Notes under the pieces: generated by a model | Database searches by the model: none | Told to the model about the DNA's origin: nothing | The model's input: the letters and a program-made list of their open reading frames with translations, nothing else | Shown: piece by piece, positions 49,983 to 57,845 of the stretch | Layout: each line of letters opens with the position of its first letter | Numbering within the stretch: the stretch's first letter is position 1 | Translations under genes and position numbers: made by a program | NCBI GenBank assembly: GCA_965226215.1 | Contig: CBDDCH010000001.1 | Location: forward strand, 682,001-746,000 | DNA length: 64,000 nt | Direction of reading: 5' to 3' | Origin: G963668345 sp965226215 | GTDB lineage: Bacteria > Acidobacteriota > Terriglobia > Bryobacterales > UBA6623

Positions 49983-51044
49983 CTACAGGCCGAGCACCGC
50001 GCTCGCGTGGGCCAGCGACCTTCTTACGTTCTCGTCCTCCAGCTTGACACGGTCATCGGGACCGAGGTCGCTCACGCGGGGCAGTGGCTTAGCCTGCTGC
50101 TTTCGCTTCACCAGATTCAGGATGCTTGCCAGGCGCCAGCCCGGCACGCGGCCCATCGTCGGCCAGTAGTAGCTGGCTAAGCACGGGATTTCCACTGGAT
50201 CGTCCGTCATCACCTCTAGGTTGAAGCGAATATTCGACCGCGCCTGCCTCAGATCCTCGACGATGCCCCGCAAGTCCAGGAAGCCCTCGCCCAGCGCAAC
50301 TTCCGACAGCAGAAAGCCGTCCGGGGATTCCTTTACGGCGATGTCCTTCAGGTGGACTGAGATGGCGTAGGGTGCGAGCTTTTCCACGGCTTCCGCCGGC
50401 GATTCGAGTAGAGCCAGGCTGTTCGCGGTGTCGAGACAGACGCCTACGAACTCGCTGCTGATCTGGTTCATCATACTGAGCAACTCTTCGATACGCATAT
50501 CTCTGTGGTTTTCGACGGCGAGTTTCATCCGGCGTCTGCGGAGGGCATTTTCCGCTAACGTCACCGATTTCCACGACTGCTGAACGAAACGCCGGAGTTC
50601 CTCTACGTTGTCGAGAGCCACATAGCGGGGTCGCGTCAGCAGTGTGGTTCTCACGACGGACGCACCCACGCTCTTCGCGGCGCGGAGGCTGTCTTGGAAA
50701 AACGAGACGTCCGACTGGTCTCGCGGCAGGCGGACGGCAACTTCCACGTGCATGCCAGCGGATTCCGCCCTCCTTCGGAACCGTTTTCTCGAAGCAGGCT
50801 CAAGGGATTCGGCTGCGACTTCTACGCCGCCGGCACCCAGCTGGTGGCAATAGTCGAGGAAGTGGAATGGATCGGAAAGGGGTTTTTCTGCGCCGCCACG
50901 CCGCTCAGCCCCCATGCGCTGCGTGAACGAAGCGGAGGCTATTCCCAGGCCGCTGCGCGGCTGCGCCGCGCCCAGCTCAGTTGATAGCGGCGCCCAGGCC
51001 GGCGCGGAACCGGCCAGCTTCATCAGTTGTCTGCGAGTGAGCAT
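49983..51044 (-). CDS. Tat-exported sugar phosphate isomerase/epimerase-type TIM barrel
   Basis: The 353-residue product has a twin-arginine signal (MLTRRQLMKLAGSAPAWAPL). The xylose isomerase-like barrel follows: HFLDYCHQLGAGGVEVAAES, ASVVRTTLL, RRRMKLAVENHRDMRIEELL (Glu metal ligand), VGVCLDTANSLALLESPAEA (Asp), ISVHLKDIAVKE (His) and FNLEVMTDDP (Glu). The four-residue metal site of the AP-endonuclease-2 superfamily is complete. The substrate is unknown; exported members in Acidobacteriota may act on sugars. Confidence 0.87.
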   Translation of the reverse strand: MLTRRQLMKLAGSAPAWAPLSTELGAAQPRSGLGIASASFTQRMGAERRGGAEKPLSDPFHFLDYCHQLGAGGVEVAAESLEPASRKRFRRRAESAGMHVEVAVRLPRDQSDVSFFQDSLRAAKSVGASVVRTTLLTRPRYVALDNVEELRRFVQQSWKSVTLAENALRRRRMKLAVENHRDMRIEELLSMMNQISSEFVGVCLDTANSLALLESPAEAVEKLAPYAISVHLKDIAVKESPDGFLLSEVALGEGFLDLRGIVEDLRQARSNIRFNLEVMTDDPVEIPCLASYYWPTMGRVPGWRLASILNLVKRKQQAKPLPRVSDLGPDDRVKLEDENVRRSLAHASAVLGL

Positions 51045-51408
51045 GATTTTTCGAGGCCTAGCCTGAGACGGACCGGTGTTCTCGTAGGGGCCGACCGGAG
51101 TCCGGCTCCCTCCCCGGACGAAAAGTGTTACCTATGTGCCTGGCATAAAGTGTTACCTATGTCCCGGTCTGCTCAGCGCCCCTCGTGAGAAATCCGGCTA
51201 GTTCCGTGCCCGACAGTCTGAGCGTCGTCACTTGGCAATATAGTAGCGCGGATTCGCCCCGAGCCGGCGGTCCGGGCTGGAGCAAAGGGGGCCAATGCGG
51301 TCGGTAGGACCGGCAATCTGGCCAGTCCTGCGCCACCCTTGTGACGACAAGGCCCCGCCCGGCAAACCTTTCCCCGTTTTCGGGGTGGCATAGAAGACAA
51401 TCCTCCGG
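51045..51408. repeat. Repeat-rich spacer with GTGTTACCTATGT units and IS1380-like end
   Basis: AAAGTGTTACCTATGT occurs twice in tandem (51122-51138 and 51147-51162). Then GTGAGAAATCCGGCTAG (51185-51201) resembles the outer end of the intact IS1380 followed by CTAG. A damaged copy of the GGACCGGC palindrome lies at 51304-51330. No gene is seen. Confidence 0.55.
51372..51385 (-). terminator. Possible weak terminator after thiL
   Basis: CCCCGTTTTCGGGG forms a tight 5-bp stem with a 4-base loop about 25 bases after the thiL stop. The coding strand continues AAAGGTTTGCC, without a proper T-run. Confidence 0.35.
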
Positions 51409-52374
51409 TCAGCCCTGAAGTTGTTTGCTCGCCTTGGTGAAGTGCACGAAGCCTTCAGGTGACAATGCGCGAGGGCCATCTCTTGAAAGCAAAACGACGC
51501 CCGGTTCGGACCGGATCCTGCCCACCCGTGTCAAGCGAATGTGACGGAAGCTACGAGGAACTTTTTTTTTCGCAGGGACCGTGAACAAAAGTTCGTAATC
51601 CTCGCCGCCGTGGAGCGCCTGGGCCGCTGACGCACCGCGGAATCGTGGCACCGCGTTCTCATCTATTTCGGCTCCGACTTCACTGGCTTTCACGAGCCGG
51701 CCGAGGTCAGTGGATAGACCGTCGCTCAAGTCCATGGCGGCGGTCGCGCCGAGTGTATTTCGCAGCAAGCGGCCCAATTCTACCCGCGGCCGCGGGTAGA
51801 GATGCCGTCGGATCGCGGCGTCGGAGACGGCGAATTCCCTAGTGCTAAGGCGCTCAAGCCCCAGGGCCGAACCTCCGAGTTGTCCGGACACAAAGATGAT
51901 GTGGCCCGGTTTGGCTCCGCTCCGTCGCAGGAGCCGGCGAGCTCCAACCGCTCCCACTACCGTTACGGCCGCCGCGAACTGGCCTCCGCCCGCCACGTCG
52001 CCCCCTACAAGGGGGACCCGACAACGCTTGCCGAGCTTAAGCAGGCCCGCTAGGTAAGAACGAAGCCAATCGCGATGTACCCACGCCGGCAGGCACAGCG
52101 ACAGCAAGAAGTAGAGGGGCGCCCCGCCCATGGCCGCGATATCGCTCAACCCACGGGCTAAGCACTTGTGGCCCAGAGCGCGAGGGGGGTGCAGATCGGG
52201 GATAAAGTGAGTCCCCTCTATGACTTGGTCGGTAGAAAGTAGCAGCCTCTCACCTCGCGGAAGGGCCGCTACGACCGCTGCGTCGTCTCCTATGCCGACA
52301 CTAACCCCAGGCTGCGGCACCTGGGACGCTTGCCTCAGAATCTCCCCGACGATTTCTTCTTCGCTAGGCCGCAT
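51409..52374 (-). CDS. thiL: Thiamine-monophosphate kinase
   Basis: The 321-residue product follows ThiL: VSVGIGDDAAVVAALPRGER, LLLSTDQVIEGTHFIPDLHP, RGLSDIAAMGGAPLYFLLSL, VPLVGGDVAGGGQFAAAVTV, AAMDLSDGLSTDLGRLVKAS and ALHGGEDYELLFTVPAKK. The Asp/Gly-rich metal and nucleotide sites are present. It phosphorylates thiamine monophosphate to the active diphosphate. It stands alone on the minus strand. Confidence 0.95.
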   Translation of the reverse strand: MRPSEEEIVGEILRQASQVPQPGVSVGIGDDAAVVAALPRGERLLLSTDQVIEGTHFIPDLHPPRALGHKCLARGLSDIAAMGGAPLYFLLSLCLPAWVHRDWLRSYLAGLLKLGKRCRVPLVGGDVAGGGQFAAAVTVVGAVGARRLLRRSGAKPGHIIFVSGQLGGSALGLERLSTREFAVSDAAIRRHLYPRPRVELGRLLRNTLGATAAMDLSDGLSTDLGRLVKASEVGAEIDENAVPRFRGASAAQALHGGEDYELLFTVPAKKKVPRSFRHIRLTRVGRIRSEPGVVLLSRDGPRALSPEGFVHFTKASKQLQG

Positions 52375-53010
52375 TCACCCGGTAGCTCCCTGCTCGGACC
52401 TCCAATTATGACCCAATCCAACTAGCTGCACCCGCCTGGTCGCGACGGTTGGGGCAGACGTCTAATATTGATTTCTCGAAACCCGGGCACAGCGGTGTTC
52501 CGGAACTATAGGCAGGGTCTTCTGATAGGCGGAGACCAGAACAAGACTGGACCCACTTGATTTTTCTCGGCTCCAGCCGCGAAAATATGGTAGTAGTCGT
52601 CGGCAACCCGCGGAACTTGTCCAGCAGCACCCCCCCTGGATTTTTAGTGTCTCTTCCGGGGATGGTGCAAACCCCTCGCCTTCAGGCGAAGGAATGTTTG
52701 GCGATATGGTCGCGATAGCGACCATGAGCCAGTCGGTGAGGGCCGAAAGGAGTTTCAGCCGACTTCAAGTCGGCAACCACGTTTGGCCGAAGAACAGGAC
52801 CCGAAAGGCCACGGTGCCCCTGTGTTGAGTTGGAACCTCCCAGCTTAAAGCTGGGAGAGGATTCAGTTGACACGGCTTTGGGAAATTGATACTGTGTTTG
52901 GGCCCATGCGGAGGGCAGGCAGCTTTTTGAGTCCTCCCAATAGTGGCTTTCGCCAGGCTTGGCGATTGAAGCAGTAGGCGTGTAAGACCGAATTGCAAGA
53001 ACGAGGTTTG
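52375..53010. other. Gene-free region with a chain of hairpins (IS200/IS605-like end?)
   Basis: Between 52670 and 52860 there are four or more hairpins: TCGCCTTCAGGCGA, ATGGTCGCGATAGCGACCAT, GCCGACTTCAAGTCGGC and CTCCCAGCTTAAAGCTGGGAG (the last at 52838-52858, 21 bases; core CCCAGCTTAAAGCTGGG). On the reverse strand the run ends in GCGAGGGGTTTGCAC. Such hairpin chains are seen at the 3' ends of IS200/IS605-type elements, where they encode guide-like RNAs, but no tnpB remains here. The rest of the interval shows nothing recognisable. Confidence 0.4.
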
Positions 53011-53892
53011 ATGAGGAAGAGCTACTTCATCGTTGTCTTGGCGCATTCTGTCCATGGTCGGATTCGGCGTATCCACGTCCCGCACTACGTCATCCATGTC
53101 GTTGCTTGCTTGGCGGTTTTCGCTGCCAGCGTAGGTATCGGTCTGCTCTCGAGTTACGGAAGGATGCTCTGGAAGGCCACCGAATACAACCAGCTTCGAG
53201 CGGAGAAGGAAGCTCTGCAGAAGCAGAATGACGACCTCAAGGAACAAGCCGTTGAGCGCGATGCGCAGCTAGCCTCGCTCGGTGAGCTGGCCTCGGAGGT
53301 CTCGATCGCTTTCGGGATCAAACGACCGTTCACCGAGACTACGGAGGCTATCGGAGAAGGACACCGGGCACCGCGATACCGCAGCTCTGTCAATCAGTTC
53401 GACTTTTTGCGGCAGGTTCAAGTGTCTCCGGGCAGCAGTTCGCCGTGGTATTGGTTGGAGAACACCACGCCTTCCACCTGGCCCGTGCAGGGGCGCTTGA
53501 GCAGTTCGTTCGGCAAGCGTCTGGATCCCTTCCTGGGCAAGGGTTCGTTTCACGCCGGCGTCGACCTGACGGCGCCATACGGGACCCCCGTAGTGGCCGC
53601 CGCCGATGGTATCGTCGCTACCACCGGCTGGCAGGGGCGATACGGCAAGCGGGTCGAGCTGCTCCACGCACGCAATGGACTTTCCAGCCGTTACGCCCAT
53701 TTGGCGGACGCTTATGTTCGGCCCGGGCAGGTCATTCGCCGCGGCGAGGTGATCGGGCGAGTGGGCCGCAGCGGCCGAGTCACGTCCCCGCACTTGCACT
53801 ACGAAGTTCGCTACCGCGGCACGCCGGTCAATCCCTACCGGTACCTGAAGAGATCTACCCAGCAGCAGTCCAGTTTTCATGTGAGCGATTAA
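53011..53892 (+). CDS. M23-family peptidoglycan endopeptidase
   Basis: ATG 53011 with CGAGG upstream is preferred over a start six codons earlier. The 293-residue protein has a cytoplasmic/TM N-terminus (VIHVVACLAVFAASVGIGLL), a coiled coil (EYNQLRAEKEALQKQNDDLK EQ-type heptads), and a C-terminal LytM domain with FHAGVDLTAPYGTPVVAAAD (His/Asp zinc ligands), YGKRVELLHARNGLSSRYAH and SPHLHYEVRYRGTPVNPYRY (HxH). It likely cuts peptide cross-links or activates amidases, as NlpD/EnvC/MepM-type proteins do, at the cell envelope. Confidence 0.93.
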   Translation: MRKSYFIVVLAHSVHGRIRRIHVPHYVIHVVACLAVFAASVGIGLLSSYGRMLWKATEYNQLRAEKEALQKQNDDLKEQAVERDAQLASLGELASEVSIAFGIKRPFTETTEAIGEGHRAPRYRSSVNQFDFLRQVQVSPGSSSPWYWLENTTPSTWPVQGRLSSSFGKRLDPFLGKGSFHAGVDLTAPYGTPVVAAADGIVATTGWQGRYGKRVELLHARNGLSSRYAHLADAYVRPGQVIRRGEVIGRVGRSGRVTSPHLHYEVRYRGTPVNPYRYLKRSTQQQSSFHVSD

Positions 53893-54141
53893 GTCGCCGC
53901 TAGAGTCCCCCCTTTAGTCGTTCCTTGTTCCAGCATCCCCCACCGCGAGTCTCTGGGATGAATACTGGCCCAGGTAACGTCCTGGCCCGCGGTTCTGCTT
54001 TGAAAAGGGACGCGGTGTGAATCTCACGCGTGGGCGGACACGGTGGTCCGCGCCCCTACAAAGTGTTACCTATGTCCCGGTAGGTTCAAAAATGACGTTC
54101 GGTCAACGCTGGCCAATCCAAACCTTTGTGAGAAAAGCGGA
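53893..54141. repeat. Spacer with a GTGTTACCTATGT unit and IS1380-like end
   Basis: AAAGTGTTACCTATGTCCCG (54060-54079) is followed by GTGAGAAAAGCGGACTAG (54128-54145), the same order as at 51147-51201. No gene is seen. Confidence 0.5.
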
Positions 54142-55587
54142 CTAGTCTTCCTCGCCGGCAAGGGGTAACGGGTCGCTATCCGAGTCGCGCGCTGGAGTGA
54201 AGACTTTGACCGGCTTTCTCGAGTGGAGCTGCTGTAGCCAGAAGACGCCATCGAACTCGCCGCTGTGTCCGCGGGTGACGATGAAGTCCAGGTCGCCGTC
54301 TTCGTCCATGTCTCGAGGAACAAACGCAGCAAACTTGCCTCGCTTGCGTCGAGAGATGTCGTGGCGGGCCCATGCGGTGGTCGCGTCTGCCGGATTCTCG
54401 AACCAAGCGAGGGTTCCGGCCGGGTCGGAGGCACTCACATCCTCACCATCCTCTTCGTGCGGCCCCGCACTCGCGCTGCCCGTGACGACGTCTTGGCGGC
54501 CGTCGTCGTTGACGTCGGCGAGGACCAGTCCGACCGGTTCGTCCGGCGCGATCGTACCGATGGAGTGGAGATTCCATAGCCCGGCTGGGTCGGCGGGTTG
54601 CTCTAGCCAAACGAGTGAGTGAGGTTGCTTGATTAGAACGACGTCCAGGCGGCCATCGCTGTTGAGGTCGGGGAAGCCAACGGCGGAGCCGACCTGATCG
54701 AGTTCGTTCCCCTCGGGGACCCGAATGGGATGCCGCTGGAAGGCGAGTTCCTCGGCTCCCAGATTCTCGAGCCAAAAGATGGGCTCTTCACCTCGCGAGG
54801 CGGCGAACAAATCAACGTCCCCGTCGCCGTCAAGATCCGCGGGCTTGGCGGTGACAGGGTTGCTCACGGTCAACAGTACGTTTTCGCGCCAAGCGGCAGC
54901 GAGGGGGTTTTCTGGAATCTCAAACCACGAGACGGCCCCTTCCGCGTCAGTTTCCATTGCAGGGTCGTCGCCGGTCGAACTGTGTCGGTACGCGGCAACA
55001 AGCTCGGGCCTGCCGTCACGGTTGAGATCGGCGATCGCGACGCTCACGAACGAGCGGCCGACCGAGGGATCGGTGGGTATCTTCCTTCCCCAGCGCCAGC
55101 CCCGAACGGTTCCCCCCGGGTTCTCAAGGTAAAGCAAATGCCCTTTTTCACATGCCGCGACGAGGTCGGGGAAACCGTCCGCATTGAGGTCCGCCACTGC
55201 GACATCAGCCACCCCGCCCGCCTCGGGGCCCTCGGCCAGAGAGAGGCGGAACCATTCGCCGGGATCGTCTGACCCGAAGGCTATGCGGATATGACTGCTT
55301 TCGCGGTGAGCCGATACGATATCGAGATGTCCGTCCTTGTCAAAATCGGCCACCTGGAGCGATTGCGATCCCCGCAGGCGAACCCCTCCCGATTTGTCCT
55401 CGTCGTCTATAATCTGCTCCCTCCAGGAGATATACTTCCCGTCGGGGAGTTTTGCCGCGGTCATGGTGTCGCCGACGCCGGCTGAGGCGCCGCTGTCTGA
55501 GCCACAAGAGGTAAGCAACAGCGCGAGGGTGCCGTACACGAATGCCAGTTTGTCCGTCGGAAAAGGATTGAAGCGTGTCTTTTTCAT
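54142..55587 (-). CDS. FG-GAP/VCBS-repeat lipoprotein
   Basis: The 481-residue product has a lipoprotein signal (TLALLLTSCGSDSG). Repeated Ca2+-binding blades follow: VADFDKDGHLDIVSAHRESS, VADLNADGFPDLVAACEKGH, IADLNRDGRPELVAAYRHSS, PADLDGDGDVDLFAASRGEE, FPDLNSDGRLDVVLIKQPHS, LADVNDDGRQDVVTGSASAG and PRDMDEDGDLDFIVTRGHSG. Seven such motifs indicate a seven-bladed beta-propeller like integrin alpha chains. It is probably surface-anchored and binds ligands or carbohydrate. No partner gene identifies the ligand. Confidence 0.92.
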   Translation of the reverse strand: MKKTRFNPFPTDKLAFVYGTLALLLTSCGSDSGASAGVGDTMTAAKLPDGKYISWREQIIDDEDKSGGVRLRGSQSLQVADFDKDGHLDIVSAHRESSHIRIAFGSDDPGEWFRLSLAEGPEAGGVADVAVADLNADGFPDLVAACEKGHLLYLENPGGTVRGWRWGRKIPTDPSVGRSFVSVAIADLNRDGRPELVAAYRHSSTGDDPAMETDAEGAVSWFEIPENPLAAAWRENVLLTVSNPVTAKPADLDGDGDVDLFAASRGEEPIFWLENLGAEELAFQRHPIRVPEGNELDQVGSAVGFPDLNSDGRLDVVLIKQPHSLVWLEQPADPAGLWNLHSIGTIAPDEPVGLVLADVNDDGRQDVVTGSASAGPHEEDGEDVSASDPAGTLAWFENPADATTAWARHDISRRKRGKFAAFVPRDMDEDGDLDFIVTRGHSGEFDGVFWLQQLHSRKPVKVFTPARDSDSDPLPLAGEED

Positions 55588-55731
55588 CCGCTCTTGAACT
55601 CAAATGTACTTGCCCCCGCCACCTAGCGCAATCTCCGTGAACCCTAGGGGGACTGTCGGGGAAACCTTAGTGAGACCGGGAAAGGACCAGAGATAAGACC
55701 GAAGGCCGTGTAAAAAGGCCCCAAGCCGGGA

Positions 55732-56613
55732 CTAGCTTTGAATCTCGCGGAATGCGTCTTCGATCTGCCGTTTGGCCTCTGAGACCACCGCCACCATCGG
55801 CATGCGCGGAGGGCCTCCGTAGTAGCCTTGCAAATCCATGGCGTACTTGAGTCCCGCGATGCCGTATCGGCCTGTCACCCCCGCGGCGGTCGAAGCGCGT
55901 TCGTGCAGTTCCCGCGCCGCCTCGAATTCCCGGGTACGCACGGCCTCTTCCATGGACAAACAAAGAAAAGGGGCCGGGTTGGCGAATGCCAAGATGGCTC
56001 CGGCTGCGCCCTGTCTCAGCGATGGGTAGAGGATATTCATCGAGCCGACTAGCACCTGGAACCGGCTGGGGACATCATGGATTAGTTGAGTGACTTTCTT
56101 CACGGGTCCTGCGCCCTCATTAATGGCGATGATGTTTGGGTGCTCGGCAAGCAGGCAGGCGGTTTCTACCGAGACGGCCAGGGAGTTGTTCTCGGGGGCG
56201 CTTCCGATCACAACCGGAATCTTCGTTTGGTCGGCAACGCCGCGATAGAACAGAGCTTGCACGTCCTTTGCGGCTGCGGGGCCGTCGATGAAGTTTGGCG
56301 CCTCAACCAGGGCGGCGTGATAGCCGAGATCAGCCGCCGCATTAGCGCGGCTTACGGTTCCACGAACGCCGGCCACGCCGGTGGACGCCAGCAATAGCTT
56401 CTCTGGAGCAGCTGCCTCGGCGACATGTTCCCAAAGTTGGATGGTTTCCTTCTCGCTAAGCAGGCCCCCTTCGCCCGTTGGAGTGCCGACCGTATAGCCG
56501 GCTACCGAGGTGCGGTTCCAACGTCCGATGTTGTGGCGGATCTTGGCTGGATACAGATCTTCCTGGGCGTCAAAAGGTGTCGTCGCAGCGACCCAAATAC
56601 CGTTTAGCTTCAC
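55732..56613 (-). CDS. Dihydrodipicolinate synthase-family protein without the Schiff-base lysine
   Basis: The 293-residue product keeps the DapA/NAL barrel: GIWVAATTPFDAQEDLYPAK, GYTVGTPTGEGGLLSEKETI, LLLASTGVAG, and DLGYHAALVEAP. The strand that carries the catalytic Lys in relatives (I-K-E) reads IIAINEGAGPVKK, so Asn165 replaces it. The YNxP motif strand reads VVIGSAPENN. The protein is therefore not a true DHDPS and may be a non-aldolase relative. It is not next to lysine genes. Confidence 0.85.
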   Translation of the reverse strand: MKLNGIWVAATTPFDAQEDLYPAKIRHNIGRWNRTSVAGYTVGTPTGEGGLLSEKETIQLWEHVAEAAAPEKLLLASTGVAGVRGTVSRANAAADLGYHAALVEAPNFIDGPAAAKDVQALFYRGVADQTKIPVVIGSAPENNSLAVSVETACLLAEHPNIIAINEGAGPVKKVTQLIHDVPSRFQVLVGSMNILYPSLRQGAAGAILAFANPAPFLCLSMEEAVRTREFEAARELHERASTAAGVTGRYGIAGLKYAMDLQGYYGGPPRMPMVAVVSEAKRQIEDAFREIQS

Positions 56614-56745
56614 TGGGGCAGGCCTTCCCTATTGTAGTGTGCCGCCGCGAGGCCGGAAGTGACGTCCGCGGAAGCGGAGAGGGCAGTGCACAGGCTACGG
56701 GCTGCAGGGTCGAAAACGGGTCAGAGCGGAGGCCACGCGCAAACT

Positions 56746-57813
56746 TTAGTAGGCATCTTCGCGGTTTTTTCCGTGGGCGGTTTCCGCTAGATCAGCGGAT
56801 TGGGGCGCTTCCTCAAGCTGGGGTAGTCGCAGGATCTTCTCGGCAGGCTGGAACCGGAGGATGCCTGTAGAGTCCGGACATGCCGCCACCACGCAATTGC
56901 GGCCCGCGGCCTTGGCTTCGTAAAGGGCCTTGTCGGCGCATTCTACGATCTCCTGCCAACCGAGAGAAGCGTTTAGGGCCAGCGGGTACGAGGCGACGCC
57001 GCAGCTTATGGTCAGGTGCTGGACCTCGCCTGCCGAGCTGGTGGCGATTTCCTCTCTTTCGATACACTTGCGCACCCGTTCAGACCCTCTCACCGCCCCT
57101 TGGAGGTTCTGGTTGCCGAGAAAAAGCAGGATTTCCTCTCCGCCGTAGCGGAACGCGGCGTCGGTGGAGCGGAGGTTGGCGCGGATGGTCGAGGCAACTC
57201 TTTGCAGCACGCGGTCTCCATACTGGTGACCGAAGGTGTCGTTAAAGGACTTGAAATGATCGACATCGCACATCACCACCCCGTACGTCTCTCGGTGTCG
57301 GACAGCCCGGAAATGATACTCGGCAATCTTCTCCTCGAAGTCCAGTCGATTACCGATTTCCATTAACGGGTCGATGCGTGATGTCTCCATGAGACGACGA
57401 TTGAGAACGGCCAGGTCTCGGTTTACCTCACGGAGGTCGCTCTCCAGCGAAAGAATCCGCTCCGCCGCTCGGAGCCGAACCTGAAGCTCTTGGGGGTGAA
57501 ACGGCTTGGAGATAAAGTCGTCGGCGCCCGCTGAGAGAGCTTCGATCAAGTCGTGTTTTTCTTGTCGCGAGGTCAAGAAGACGATGTATGTGTAGGAGGG
57601 GAGAGCTGCATTTCGAATCTGACGGCACAGTTCAATGCCATCCAGGCCCGGCATCTCCCAATCGGTGACAACCACGGGAAACCGGCCCTCGGCGAACTTA
57701 CGTTGTGCCTCGAGGCCGTCTCTTGCGGTGACCACTTCGTAGCCAAAGCGTTTTACAGTTTCGCTGACGAGGTGCAAAGTCACTACGTCGTCATCAGCTA
57801 CAAGTACTTTCAC
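56746..57813 (-). CDS. Response regulator with diguanylate cyclase domain (PleD-like)
   Basis: The 355-residue product has a receiver domain (VLVADDDVVTLHLVSETVKR; phospho-acceptor Asp51 in VVTDWEMPG; Lys in DDFISKPFHPQEL) and a GGDEF domain (about 165-315) with DHFKSFNDTFGHQYGDRVLQ. The active loop is RYGGEEILLF, an active variant of GGDEF, and the I-site RSTD lies five residues upstream of it, the inhibitory c-di-GMP position. It probably makes c-di-GMP on phosphorylation. It was likely the third gene of the Hpt-response regulator operon before IS256 inserted upstream. Confidence 0.93.
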   Translation of the reverse strand: MKVLVADDDVVTLHLVSETVKRFGYEVVTARDGLEAQRKFAEGRFPVVVTDWEMPGLDGIELCRQIRNAALPSYTYIVFLTSRQEKHDLIEALSAGADDFISKPFHPQELQVRLRAAERILSLESDLREVNRDLAVLNRRLMETSRIDPLMEIGNRLDFEEKIAEYHFRAVRHRETYGVVMCDVDHFKSFNDTFGHQYGDRVLQRVASTIRANLRSTDAAFRYGGEEILLFLGNQNLQGAVRGSERVRKCIEREEIATSSAGEVQHLTISCGVASYPLALNASLGWQEIVECADKALYEAKAAGRNCVVAACPDSTGILRFQPAEKILRLPQLEEAPQSADLAETAHGKNREDAY

Positions 57814-57845
57814 GAGCGGGTCGCCCTTTGGTTCGACTGTCGGGC

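Noticed and set aside
55732..56613. dapA annotation (lysine biosynthesis)
   Set aside because: The Schiff-base lysine is replaced by Asn and the Tyr motif is altered, so DHDPS activity is unlikely.
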